Positions 8,998 to 17,504 of a stretch of DNA of 64,000 nucleotides are shown piece after piece; position 1 is the stretch's first letter; every line of letters begins with the position of its first letter. The DNA is from CAITNM01 sp021298215 (GTDB taxonomy: Bacteria; Pseudomonadota; Alphaproteobacteria; Paracaedibacterales; CAITNM01). A model generated the notes under the pieces. The model did not search any database. It was not told the origin of the DNA and saw nothing but the letters and a program-made list of their open reading frames with translations. The stretch lies in the NCBI GenBank assembly GCA_046309815.1, contig JBKCOJ010000007.1:1-64000 (forward strand), given 5' to 3'. Made by a program: the position numbers and the translations under genes.

Positions 8998-9996
8998 TTA
9001 ATACCCCACCCGCACACCTAAGTCTCGAGTGCCTTCAGTGGCAACGCCAGTTAGCACATCGAGTAATTTTGCTGCATTAAAGTACTGCAAATTATCACTT
9101 AAGCTAGAGGAGCCATTAACCATCGCGATGGGCACTTCAGAGTTCCAGGCAAGTCTTATCGGCAAACTTAAGGAGCCTGCTAAATCAAGCTTACTGAGAA
9201 TCAAATGACGCACACCATATCGCCTAATAAACTGCGTGTATTGATTTGCGAGACTTACACACCCATCACAAGGAACGACTAAGAGGGGATCGAATACAAG
9301 TTTTTCCACATAGGGGGTAATCCAGTCAATGTCTTTTGAGGAGCTTAGGTTTATTCCTTGGGTATCGATAAGTTTAATGATATCTGTTTGCGTACGAATG
9401 TTATCTTGTAAGGTTTTCCAACCTTCTTTACCAAAGTAATATGGCACATCTAGCTTAGCGGCATACGCTTGCAATAGACCCTGTCCTGAAGTTTTCAGGG
9501 TGTCCATATTGTAGATTTCAACAGGTCGTCCAGCTGCCTTTAAAAGAGCTGCGACTTTGGCTAAAATTTGGGTTTTTCCTACGCCATATGAGCCTAAAAA
9601 GACAACGGGTTTTATGGATAAAATTTTTCGCATCCATTGCGGCTCAAAATTTACGCATTCTGATAAAGATTCAGCGATGTTAATACCTGTGAGCGTTAAA
9701 TAGGGGGAAAGTCTCTTTAGCCAGAAATCTTGAAAGTCTTGCCCTAAATAGTGATCAGTACAAATCTCTTCGACAATTTTAACGGCAGACAAAGGGTTAT
9801 CGATAAGATTCTGGTCTTCTTTATTTTTTAGAGAAGGAATAATAATGGGTTTATCCCCATCAAATAGAGCAATGGTTACACGAACCTGATCCTTCATTTC
9901 TTCTGTGCGCTCAATGGCAACATCATCACCATAGCGTTTTTTGACTTCTGAGAGAGCCTCCTTTAAGGTAGGAGCCGTAATTGTAATTTTTTGCAT
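8998..9996 (-). CDS. SRP-family GTPase, FlhF-like
   Basis: A 332-residue protein with an SRP/SR-type GTPase domain. The P-loop is GSYGVGKT (residues 135-142). The DTLK segment at 165-168 corresponds to the DTxR motif. G3 is DTQG (211-214), where DTAG is usual. G4 is SKLD (268-271), where TKLD is usual. The N-terminus (APTLKEALSEVKKRYGDDVAI) resembles the N-terminal domain of FlhF rather than Ffh or FtsY, and no M or NG-basic domain is present. FlhF places the flagellum at the cell pole in many bacteria. No other flagellar gene lies in the window, and the altered G3 and G4 motifs leave GTP hydrolysis in doubt. A diverged FlhF is the best fit. Confidence 0.7.
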   Translation of the reverse strand: MQKITITAPTLKEALSEVKKRYGDDVAIERTEEMKDQVRVTIALFDGDKPIIIPSLKNKEDQNLIDNPLSAVKIVEEICTDHYLGQDFQDFWLKRLSPYLTLTGINIAESLSECVNFEPQWMRKILSIKPVVFLGSYGVGKTQILAKVAALLKAAGRPVEIYNMDTLKTSGQGLLQAYAAKLDVPYYFGKEGWKTLQDNIRTQTDIIKLIDTQGINLSSSKDIDWITPYVEKLVFDPLLVVPCDGCVSLANQYTQFIRRYGVRHLILSKLDLAGSLSLPIRLAWNSEVPIAMVNGSSSLSDNLQYFNAAKLLDVLTGVATEGTRDLGVRVGY

Positions 9997-10062
9997 ATGT
10001 AAACCAAAATTTTACCGGTTGTGCGTTATCATGCTAATAATACTAAGTGTAAGAGTTATTTG

Positions 10063-10415
10063 ATGAGTTTTACAATACGTTTGCTAATTTGGTTTAAAAG
10101 TCGGCTTGTAGGGCAAGATAGCTTTGGCAATCGTTATTATGAGGAAAGAGCCGATAAGGTTCCTGCTGGTAATAGACAAGGGTTGTCTATAAAGGGCATC
10201 ATGAAGCAAGTAAAGTTCCTCCTGAGTGGCATGCATGGCTGCATTATAGAGCGGAGCAGCCACTACATGGTGAAGTGTATGCTTGGCAAAAACCGCATCA
10301 GCCTAACTTTACAGGCACACCTTTAGCGCACACCCAAGAAAAACGAGAAGCAAAAATACTGAAATTAACCCCCAAAGCAAAACGTTCGTACGAACCTTGG
10401 AATCCCAATGGATGA
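10063..10415 (+). pseudogene. NDUFA12-like complex I accessory gene, frameshifted
   Basis: The reading frame from ATG 10063 gives an N-terminus with the family hallmark VGQDSFGNRYYEER, then loses its match after GNRQ near 10179. In the frame one base back, translation resumes with VVYKGHHEASKVPPEWHAWL and runs to 10415, ending in the typical YEPWNPNG. Together the two halves make a normal-length NDUFA12/B17.2 protein (about 118 residues), an accessory subunit of respiratory complex I found in Alphaproteobacteria and mitochondria. A single base appears to be missing around 10177-10182. The conserved Trp before VVY is also absent there, so the lesion may be slightly larger. The end overlaps the rluD start by 8 bases. 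Sequencing error remains possible. Confidence 0.8.
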
Positions 10416-11370
10416 AGAACATTACGACGTAACCGCAGAGGAACATCATCAAGGGATTCGTCTTGATAAATTTTTAAGCCTTACCACACCTTTGAGTAGA
10501 ACTCGTATTCAAGATTTATTAGAAAAAAATGCTATTACTGTTAATCCATTAAAGCCTTTCGATGCTAGTTCAAAGGTTAAAAGGGGGGAATGTTATACAA
10601 TTAAAGTACCTACAGCTATTGAAGCTGAACCTAGTGCGCAAAATATTCCTTTAAATATTGTTTTTGAAGATGAACATCTTTTAGTGATTAATAAGCCGGC
10701 AGATTTTGTGGTACATCCAGCGCCAGGACATGCAGATGGAACGCTGGTGAATGCGTTGCTTCATCATTGTGGAGCTAGTTTATCAGGGATTGGTGGCGTG
10801 AAGCGCCCTGGGATTGTGCACCGACTTGATAAAGATACAAGTGGCCTTTTAGTTATTGCTAAGAATGATAAAGCGCATCACAAGCTATCGCAACAGTTTC
10901 ATGATCGAGAAGATCACCTAGAAAAGCTATATTGGGCGATTGTGTGGGGAGCGCCCTACCCGGCATCGGGCACTATTGATGCCCCTATCGGGCGCCATCC
11001 CAAAGATCGCCAAAAGATGGGGATTGTTAAAAATGGTAAGAACGCTCAAACGAGCTATAAAGTTTTAAAAACTTTTTGTTCATTAAAAGATGCTCAGTAT
11101 AAAATTAGTCTTATAGAATGTAAGCTGCATACAGGGCGCACCCATCAGATTCGTGTGCATCTGCACCATCTAGGCACACCTATCATTGGAGATAATGTGT
11201 ATGGCAAGAAGCCAAAGTCTGGGGTGTGGCCAGAGGATGCATATGATTTCCCTCGACAAGCTCTGCACGCCTATTCACTGACTTTCCTGCACCCCATATC
11301 GCAAACAAAACTTTCATTTCAGGCGCCATTAGCTGAAGATATGGAAAATTTATTAAATGCTTTAACTTAA
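10408..11370 (+). CDS. rluD: 23S rRNA pseudouridine synthase, RluD type
   Basis: Modifies uridines of helix 69 in 23S rRNA if it is true RluD. It has an N-terminal S4 RNA-binding domain (about residues 15-75). The RluA-family catalytic domain contains HRLDKDTSG, in which Asp141 is the nucleophile. NKPADFVVHP (residues 95-104) and the C-terminal CKLHTGRTHQIRVH motif are both complete. The length of 320 residues matches RluD. Its ATG lies within the last codons of the frameshifted NDUFA12 gene, so the two were probably cotranscribed. RluC-type specificity cannot be excluded by eye. Confidence 0.92.
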   Translation: MDEEHYDVTAEEHHQGIRLDKFLSLTTPLSRTRIQDLLEKNAITVNPLKPFDASSKVKRGECYTIKVPTAIEAEPSAQNIPLNIVFEDEHLLVINKPADFVVHPAPGHADGTLVNALLHHCGASLSGIGGVKRPGIVHRLDKDTSGLLVIAKNDKAHHKLSQQFHDREDHLEKLYWAIVWGAPYPASGTIDAPIGRHPKDRQKMGIVKNGKNAQTSYKVLKTFCSLKDAQYKISLIECKLHTGRTHQIRVHLHHLGTPIIGDNVYGKKPKSGVWPEDAYDFPRQALHAYSLTFLHPISQTKLSFQAPLAEDMENLLNALT

Positions 11371-11443
11371 TTATTAAAATTAACTTTTTATTTATACTAT
11401 TAGTTTAAGCTAAGTCCATAAAAATATATTTTAGATTTATTTT

Positions 11444-12331
11444 ATGAAAATACTTAGCTTAATCTTTTTGTGTCTTTGTTATATTAATTCCCTGGATGTA
11501 TATAGCGCAACGTCGGGAAGCCGAAACAAATCTTCAAGACAGGCTAAAGGCAAACAAAATAAAAATAAACAAGCTTACAAAAGCAATCATCAAAATCTAA
11601 AAAACAAATCAAATGCAGGGAAGACAGCTCTTCCTCGAGAATGTCAAGGCGGCACAAAAGCAAAAAATAGCGCAAAATGTAAAAAAGCTCTAGCGCGCCA
11701 ACAACAAACGGCTATGACGAATAAACGTTCAGGCAACAATAAAAAAGCTACTCAACAAGCAGCAAGTCAATCGAAAAGTAAAAGCATGTTCGGTGGATTA
11801 TTGGGCGGAAGCAAATCAAAAACCACGAAAGCACCTGCAAACGCTCAGAAAAAACAAAGCAGCAGCTTTATGAGCAAATTTGGTTTTGGCGGAAGCAAAG
11901 CCCAACAACAACAAGACGATGGCGACATGGATGATGGCCAAACTGATGGCGATGATCAAAGCGACATGGGCGATGACCAAGGTGGCATGGACGATGACCA
12001 AGGCGGCATGGATGATGATCAAGGCGGCATGGACGATGACCAAGGCGGCATGGATGATGATCAAGGTGGCATGGACGATGACCAAGGTGGCATGGATGAT
12101 GACCAAGGCGGCATGGATGATGACCAAGGTGGCATGGACGATGATCAAGGCGGCATGGATGATGATCAAGGCGGCATGGATGATGACCAAGGTGGCATGG
12201 ACGATGACCAAGGCGGCATGGATGATGACCAAGGTGGCATGGATGATGATCAAGGCGGCATGGATGATGATCAAGGCGGCATGGATGATGACCAAGGTGG
12301 CATGGGTGAAGAGGATGACGGCGGTTATTAA
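11444..12331 (+). CDS. Secreted basic/acidic protein with DDDQGGM repeats
   Basis: I know no family for this 295-residue protein. A signal peptide (about residues 1-22, LIFLCLCYINSL) is followed by a Lys/Gln/Asn-rich basic region (residues 25-165, with short CQGG and CKKAL segments containing two Cys). The last third, residues 176-287, consists of sixteen tandem copies of a seven-residue unit, DDDQGGM (first copy GDDQGGM), and the protein ends GEEDDGGY. Its ends are therefore oppositely charged. Dense Asp suggests binding of calcium or other cations. The codons within the array vary mainly between GAC/GAT and GGC/GGT, so the repeats are not freshly copied. The protein is probably exported, and its role is unknown. 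Confidence 0.75.
   Translation: MKILSLIFLCLCYINSLDVYSATSGSRNKSSRQAKGKQNKNKQAYKSNHQNLKNKSNAGKTALPRECQGGTKAKNSAKCKKALARQQQTAMTNKRSGNNKKATQQAASQSKSKSMFGGLLGGSKSKTTKAPANAQKKQSSSFMSKFGFGGSKAQQQQDDGDMDDGQTDGDDQSDMGDDQGGMDDDQGGMDDDQGGMDDDQGGMDDDQGGMDDDQGGMDDDQGGMDDDQGGMDDDQGGMDDDQGGMDDDQGGMDDDQGGMDDDQGGMDDDQGGMDDDQGGMDDDQGGMGEEDDGGY
11969..12304 (+). repeat. 16 x 21-bp in-frame minisatellite
   Basis: Sixteen back-to-back 21-base units encode GDDQGGM once and DDDQGGM fifteen times. Units differ only at synonymous third positions. Because no unit carries a stop in any frame, long but meaningless open frames appear on both strands here. Unit number could vary by slippage without breaking the reading frame. 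Confidence 0.95.
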
Positions 12332-12361
12332 TAGTTTTCCGTTTAAGGCCTCAATAGTTAA

Positions 12362-12392
12362 TGCCCCTCTCGCAAGATTGGGGCAAATTTTT
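12362..12392 (+). terminator. Probable intrinsic terminator
   Basis: TGCCCC pairs with GGGGCA around a 12-base loop and is followed by AATTTTT, about 30 bases after the stop of the repeat-protein gene. The stem is short, so this is a moderate call. Confidence 0.5.
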
Positions 12393-12407
12393 AGGTAAGC
12401 GTTAAGA

Positions 12408-12440
12408 GATTGCCACGTCCGCTACGTGGCTCGCAATGAC
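12408..12440. repeat. Dispersed palindrome, GATTGCC...GCAATGAC family
   Basis: GCCACG pairs with CGTGGC, and the outer GATTGC pairs with GCAAT. A second copy with different stem bases lies at 54113-54144, and a decayed one near 13698. The element reaches into the 5' end of the open frame that contains yraN and creates a false upstream start at 12436. Confidence 0.65.
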
Positions 12441-12474
12441 AAGAACCTGCAAATGGCGTAGAAAAATAGTAACA

Positions 12475-12858
12475 ATGTTTGATAAGCCCTTAACAACAAG
12501 TTCATACGTACAAGGCCTACACGCAGAAGCGCGTGCTCTTAAGCTTTTAGAAAATCAAGGCATGGCATGTTTAGCAAAGCGCCTGAAAACCCCGTATGGT
12601 GAGATTGATTTGTTAATGCGCGAAGGGCAAACAATTGTTGCCGTTGAAGTTAAATACCGAAAACTGATGGAAAGTGCCGCACAAAGTATAAGGTCACCGC
12701 AGCAAAGGCGCATTCAAGAGGCGCTTGAGTGGTGGATAAGCAAGCAGCCTAATTATATGCATCATCCCCCTTTCCAACGCTTTGATGTTGTTTTAGTATG
12801 TCCAGGACATGACATAAAACATTATAAAAATGCTTGGATCTCAGAAACTTTCAACTAA
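12475..12858 (+). CDS. yraN: UPF0102/YraN family nuclease-fold protein
   Basis: A 127-residue protein of the YraN family, a PD-(D/E)xK nuclease fold found near ribosomal and cell-wall genes, with no settled function. The family core is clear: Glu18 in GLHAEARAL, then GEIDLL with Asp45 and VEVKYR with Glu58 and Lys60. I start it at ATG 12475 (MFDKPLT). The open frame continues upstream to 12436, but those 13 codons come from a palindromic repeat. It overlaps the next gene by 29 bases, so the two are probably cotranscribed, a pairing also common in other Alphaproteobacteria. Confidence 0.88.
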   Translation: MFDKPLTTSSYVQGLHAEARALKLLENQGMACLAKRLKTPYGEIDLLMREGQTIVAVEVKYRKLMESAAQSIRSPQQRRIQEALEWWISKQPNYMHHPPFQRFDVVLVCPGHDIKHYKNAWISETFN

Positions 12859-13552
12859 AATCGCTATTGTATCAACTTTTTTATGCTTAAGCGGATGCAT
12901 TGCCCCACTTATCATGGGTGGCGCCGCAGCTACGGCCATGGTCGCCACTAAAGAAAAAGGCATCGGCGGCACTATGAGTGATTCTAATATTTGTACAAAA
13001 GTTAAAATGAACCTGTACAATTTTAGCCCTGACTTACATGCAAAAGTTTCGGTGAGTGTACAAAACAAGGAAGTACTGCTTACTGGTACGGTGCAAGATC
13101 CTTCATGGCCACAAGAGGCAGAACGCCTGGCAAAGAGTGTTGAAGGCGTGAAAGAAGTTATCAATCATATTGAAACAGAGGGTGAAGAAACCCTTGGTTC
13201 TATGAGCAGCGATAGCTGGATTACGACGCGTATTAAATCAAAACTTTTGTTTGAAACTGATTTATATTCCTTAAACTACACGATTGAGACCTCTAATGGC
13301 ACAGTATACCTAACAGGCATTGGGCAAAGCGAAGAAGAGATTAATCGCGTTGTAGAGATTGCGCGTAATGTTGGTGGTGTTAAAAAAGTTGTAAATCATG
13401 TGAAGGTTAAAGGCCAAGAAGGAGCCGAAGAAAGCTCTGCGGCAAGCGCGTCACCAGAAGAAAATACTCCAGCTGCAACTGAAAGCATGCATGTTGGTGA
13501 TGCTCCTATTGATCAATCAAGTACTATTCCAGAAGAAGAGCCTACGGATTAG
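12830..13552 (+). CDS. BON-domain lipoprotein (DolP/OsmY-like)
   Basis: A 240-residue lipoprotein with lipobox CLSGC (Cys23), then a Gly/Ala-rich linker. Two BON domains follow, about residues 50-118 and 128-195, each ending with the typical VxGVKxVxNHxxV strand. The tail (residues 197-240) is Ser/Glu/Pro-rich and probably disordered. Proteins of this layout (DolP, OsmY) bind phospholipids and help maintain the outer membrane envelope. It overlaps yraN by 29 bases and is likely translationally coupled to it. Confidence 0.88.
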   Translation: MLGSQKLSTKIAIVSTFLCLSGCIAPLIMGGAAATAMVATKEKGIGGTMSDSNICTKVKMNLYNFSPDLHAKVSVSVQNKEVLLTGTVQDPSWPQEAERLAKSVEGVKEVINHIETEGEETLGSMSSDSWITTRIKSKLLFETDLYSLNYTIETSNGTVYLTGIGQSEEEINRVVEIARNVGGVKKVVNHVKVKGQEGAEESSAASASPEENTPAATESMHVGDAPIDQSSTIPEEEPTD

Positions 13553-13575
13553 GGCCTTATAAATGGATATATACA

Positions 13576-13733
13576 TTAGATCCCAGCTTTCGCTGGGAAA
13601 ACTAGATGAGATTTTCAGCTTCGAAAACTCTCAGAGACTTCCTGGCGTAGACCAGGGTCTAACTTGAGACCTGAAAGTCTGTGGTGATCTCGCATTAGAT
13701 TGCCCCGTCGCTTATGCTCCTCGCAAAGACGAC
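13576..13733. repeat. Intergenic palindromes between BON and AmpG genes
   Basis: A TTC-loop hairpin, CCCAGC with GCTGGG, lies at 13576-13606. A decayed GATTGCC-family copy lies at about 13698-13733. The sequence between them has further short inverted repeats. This region sits between the convergent 3' ends of two genes and could also stop transcription. Confidence 0.6.
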
Positions 13734-13750
13734 TTTCTTTCTCCCGATCG

Positions 13751-14992
13751 TCATCGGGACTTTGCTTTGTTCGCTACGGTTTTTTGCAAGCACCAGAGCG
13801 CTGGGAGCAAAGACATCGATGCGGTTAAGAACAGAATAACCCAGCCAAATTGTGCGGCGATATATCCCCCAACAATAGAAGCAAGCACACGCGATAAGGA
13901 GCCTAGGGAATACAATAAAGTAAAGTGACTTGCGACATAAGGACTTTTACAAAAGGTTGATAAGTAGCTAATAAAACCTGTAGCAAGAAGCCCGGATGAA
14001 AAACTTTCAATGCTAAGGGTTACAATTAATAAATCAACATGATGCTGACCAAGAAATGCTAGGAGTGCAAAAAGTGTGCTGCCAAGCATTTGCATAGTAA
14101 TCGCTAATCGTAGACAAAAAATAATGCCTCTGCGATGCACTATAAGGCCTGCAATAAAGCCACTCAAGAGCATAAGACCTACTCCATAGACTTTGGTAAT
14201 GGAGGCGTACTCAAATTTTGAAAAACCAAGCGAAAATAGAAACGGAGCGCCTAGCGCATTGATAACCGTACCGGTAATTTTAATCATCAAGATAAAGCCA
14301 ATTAATGGCACCAAAACAGGAAGATTAAGAAGGTCTTTGAGCGGATTTAAAAAGATAGACTGCCAAGATTTTTGCGCAAGAGTTTTTTCCTTTTTTGTCG
14401 AAGGATCAGGCATGTTCAATAGACCAATGATACCGCTGATGCAGCAAGCAGCCATTACTAAATAGGCTCCATGCCACCCGATGATGATCGATAGATACAC
14501 AGCACCAGCGCCTGACGTAATCATGCCGATACGAAAACCAACAGTTTCCGAGGCAGCGCCTCCGCCAATTTGCTTGAGATCAGAGGCATAAATACGGAGA
14601 GTATCCAGTACAATATCATGGGTTGCCGCAAAAAAACTGACCGCCGTTGCTACGAAAACGATATGAAAAATATTCTTTGATGGATCAAGATGCGCAAGAA
14701 CGATTAGACTTGCAATCAGGCAGATCAAGGCACAAAGACCAAATCGTTTAATTGGATGGAGGCCTTTAAAAAAGGGCAAGTGCACTCTATCAACAAGAGG
14801 CGCCCACAAAAACTTAAAGGCATACGGAAGGCTAACAGCTGTAAACATACCGATTACTTCCGTATTAAAGCCGCATTCTGTAAGCCAAATACTAAGAGTG
14901 GAAAGAGTTAACAGAAAAGGAATACCGCTAGTAAAACCCATAGCCATAAGGCATAAAAATGTGGGATTCCGATAAAATTGGAGAGCGTACAT
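13751..14992 (-). CDS. ampG: AmpG-type muropeptide permease (MFS)
   Basis: Inner membrane transporter with about 12 helices, of the AmpG/PAT family, which imports GlcNAc-anhydroMurNAc peptides for wall recycling. Family hallmarks are SLPYAFKFLWAPLVD (near residue 55) and THDIVLDTLRI, which matches the QDIxxDAYR motif of AmpG. Several AmpG paralogues occur in intracellular Alphaproteobacteria, so the exact substrate is uncertain. The ATG at 14992 gives 413 residues. An in-frame TTG 12 bases earlier is less likely. The gene stands alone beside a tRNA gene. Confidence 0.82.
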   Translation of the reverse strand: MYALQFYRNPTFLCLMAMGFTSGIPFLLTLSTLSIWLTECGFNTEVIGMFTAVSLPYAFKFLWAPLVDRVHLPFFKGLHPIKRFGLCALICLIASLIVLAHLDPSKNIFHIVFVATAVSFFAATHDIVLDTLRIYASDLKQIGGGAASETVGFRIGMITSGAGAVYLSIIIGWHGAYLVMAACCISGIIGLLNMPDPSTKKEKTLAQKSWQSIFLNPLKDLLNLPVLVPLIGFILMIKITGTVINALGAPFLFSLGFSKFEYASITKVYGVGLMLLSGFIAGLIVHRRGIIFCLRLAITMQMLGSTLFALLAFLGQHHVDLLIVTLSIESFSSGLLATGFISYLSTFCKSPYVASHFTLLYSLGSLSRVLASIVGGYIAAQFGWVILFLTASMSLLPALWCLQKTVANKAKSR

Positions 14993-15045
14993 TAGTTTAA
15001 ACAACTGCCATCTACACGCATTACGCTTTTCAAAGATGCCTTACG

Positions 15046-15135
15046 TGGCGGATGGGGTGAGATTCGAACTCACGGAGAGCTCACACCCTCGCCGGTTTTC
15101 AAGACCGGTGCCTTAAACCGCTCGGCCACCCATCC
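15046..15135 (-). tRNA. tRNA-Ser (anticodon TGA)
   Basis: The cloverleaf is readable on the minus strand. The acceptor stem is GGATGGG with CCCATCC, with a G discriminator and an encoded CCA. The D arm (GGCCGAGCGGTTTAAGGC), anticodon loop CTTGAAA with TGA, long variable arm (GAGGGTGTGAGCTCTC) and T loop TTCGAAT are all present. The long variable arm and the anticodon make it serine, reading UCN codons, chiefly UCA. Confidence 0.96.
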
Positions 15136-15226
15136 ATATTATGTATATAGGAGAATATTGCAGGCTTTTTGGAAACTCGCAAGCCCTTTTATGCTTCTTT
15201 CACAAAAGAAATTATACAAATATGTT

Positions 15227-17407
15227 TTATTTTGTGTGCATATGATAAACACCATCCCAATTAGCAGGAGGAGGTGTCTTTTTGAAAGCCTTACACCTAG
15301 CGATGTACATGTCACAAGGCGCATCCTTACCGTATGTTTCTTGTAATTCAGTAAAGATTGCGATTGCTTCATCCCAACGTTGCTCTAGGTAATACCTGAA
15401 GGCTTTAGTAAATTCGTCACAGAATCTAAGCTGGTCATCAGTTGGTAACACAATAGGATCTGAATTTTTTAAAGCCACCAGCTCATAAATTGTAACTCCT
15501 TCATTTTTCCCTTTTACCGCTACGATATCTAGAGGGCGCACAACGGCATGCTCATGCAGTTGGCGAACTGTTGCTTCACTTACGATAATTTTTGTTCCAT
15601 AAACTTTATTTGTACCTTCAAGGCGTGCTGCTAAATTTACCGAATCTCCAAGTAGAGTGTAGTTCATTCTTTCTCCTGACCCCATGTTACCAACAATCAC
15701 ATCACCGGTATGAATTCCTATTCTGGTATAAAGTTCAGGCTTTTTTTCATATGACCATTTTCTATTAAGGTCAAGAAGACGACGTTGGCAAAGGAGCGCA
15801 CTAAGGCAACAATTCAAATAATGCTGATTATCTTGTTGCGGCGAGCCCCAGAAAGCCATAATAGAATCGCCAATATATTTATCAACTGTACCGTTATTAT
15901 CCAGGACAATTTTGGTCAATTCATCAAAATATTCAGATAAATGCAAGATCAATTTTTCAGCTGGATAGCTTTCACTGATGGTTGTGAAATTTGCGATATC
16001 GGAAAAGAACATAGAAAGCTGCTTTTTCTTGCCTCCTATTTTAACATCTACGCCTTTATCGACAAGTTTTTTTACCAAATTTTTAGGAACAAACTTCCCG
16101 AACGAAATTAAACTTTTTCTCATTCGTGAAATAGAATTTTGTAATTTCTGTATCTCTTGAATACCTGACTTTATTTCTATTCCTTCGTCTAATTCAAAGT
16201 TAGTAATACGGTCCGCTTGTTCGGATAAGCTGTTAATAGGTTCAGCAATGCGCTTCGCCACAAAAGCTATCAAGGCCGTGGAAAGACTTAAGATAATCAA
16301 ACAAATAAGGAAATTATTGCGCTGCGTTGTTTTAACGTCACCTATGAATTCATCGAGAGGGGTGACCATGAGAAACTCCCAATCTTTAAATCCTTCAAGA
16401 GCAAATTCTTTGAATAATGCTATATACTGGGTGTTATCTAGCGTAAGAATAAATCGTGGTTTTTTTTCGGCTACTTTCTTTTGATAAGCCAATGCTACTG
16501 ATTGATCATTCAAATCATCAACCGTAATAAGCTTTGTATCGTTTCCGACAATCTTGGAATAATTTTTCTGCGTAGGATGAGCAACGATTTCACCCTTTTG
16601 ATTAATAACCAAGCACGCGCCTTTTAATGTGTTTTTCTTTAAGGTGTCTGCTAGATTTTTTAAACTAACCGTCGAAGAAATTACCCCAACAAAATCTCCC
16701 GTACTCGATAATAAAGGCACACCGCATGCAAGACTAGATTCCATTGTAGCGTCTGAAACAAAGATATCTGTCCAAATTTTTGAACGAGCTTGTTCTGTCT
16801 TTTTGTACCAAGGCCTGTTTTTATGAATCATAGTAATTTGTGATTCAGGTACACTTTCTTCATCAAGCTTTCTCCCATCACTATCCAAGTAAACCCAAGT
16901 TTCAGTAGGCTTTTGGGCGCTTCTATCCACAATCCTAAGGGCAAAAACTGCTTTTTTTGGTAGTACTCTTGCTGAATTTACGCGGTATGTGGCACCTGGT
17001 TGTAGTGGTTTTATTTGAATAAAATAGCCAGACTCTGTACCAACATAAACACTATCGACAAGCTTATATTGGCTAACATGCCCCATCATAAACTGAATAA
17101 GTTCTTTGTTAAGCACTCCAGCTTTGGATGTATCCTTAACCAAATACGAACCAATTTCCGTTGATATTAGAACATCTTTAAAATCACCGGTTATGTTCGC
17201 GATTTCAGAATCACTAATATTTTCCATTAATCGGTTTGAGAAATCAAAAAGAGTGCGGGTATTGCTGATATATGTATAAGAAATGATAGAAACGGCTGTA
17301 ATAATTTGCAAAACAAAGAAACTACTTAAGATATCGAATCTAAGATTTCGATGGCGCAGAAGTCTATCAAGAACATAAGCAAAAAATTTCTTTAATAGCA
17401 GGTTCAT
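15227..17407 (-). CDS. Membrane class III adenylate/guanylate cyclase with Cache sensor
   Basis: A 726-residue receptor cyclase. Transmembrane helix 1 is at about residues 27-48. A periplasmic double-Cache-like sensor (about 55-350) follows, with the PWY and FVGVISSTVSL signatures. Helix 2 is at about 365-384, then a HAMP region (385-435). The class III catalytic domain (about 462-640) has metal-binding Asp470 (FFSDIANFT) and Asp514 (DKYIGDSI), with Asn591 and Arg595 (NLAARLEG) for the transition state. All catalytic residues seem present, so it should make cAMP (cGMP less likely) in response to an extracellular small molecule. A short tail (about 650-726) resembles one TPR-like unit. It is encoded next to, but apart from, a periplasmic binding protein and an anion permease, which may sense or move the same class of ligand. 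Confidence 0.9.
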   Translation of the reverse strand: MNLLLKKFFAYVLDRLLRHRNLRFDILSSFFVLQIITAVSIISYTYISNTRTLFDFSNRLMENISDSEIANITGDFKDVLISTEIGSYLVKDTSKAGVLNKELIQFMMGHVSQYKLVDSVYVGTESGYFIQIKPLQPGATYRVNSARVLPKKAVFALRIVDRSAQKPTETWVYLDSDGRKLDEESVPESQITMIHKNRPWYKKTEQARSKIWTDIFVSDATMESSLACGVPLLSSTGDFVGVISSTVSLKNLADTLKKNTLKGACLVINQKGEIVAHPTQKNYSKIVGNDTKLITVDDLNDQSVALAYQKKVAEKKPRFILTLDNTQYIALFKEFALEGFKDWEFLMVTPLDEFIGDVKTTQRNNFLICLIILSLSTALIAFVAKRIAEPINSLSEQADRITNFELDEGIEIKSGIQEIQKLQNSISRMRKSLISFGKFVPKNLVKKLVDKGVDVKIGGKKKQLSMFFSDIANFTTISESYPAEKLILHLSEYFDELTKIVLDNNGTVDKYIGDSIMAFWGSPQQDNQHYLNCCLSALLCQRRLLDLNRKWSYEKKPELYTRIGIHTGDVIVGNMGSGERMNYTLLGDSVNLAARLEGTNKVYGTKIIVSEATVRQLHEHAVVRPLDIVAVKGKNEGVTIYELVALKNSDPIVLPTDDQLRFCDEFTKAFRYYLEQRWDEAIAIFTELQETYGKDAPCDMYIARCKAFKKTPPPANWDGVYHMHTK

Positions 17408-17504
17408 TACTATTCTAATTAATGATGATTTTACCGTTCATTATCACCCGCATTTAGTTAATTTGTTACTAACAAAGACGTAAATGTATCTTATTTAGGG
17501 GAAA

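Noticed and set aside
11816..12398. Long open frames on the minus strand and in another plus frame across the DDDQGGM array
   Set aside because: The 21-base unit has no stop in any frame, so these frames are by-products of the repeat; their products are simple MV/II/AA repeats without starts or ribosome sites.
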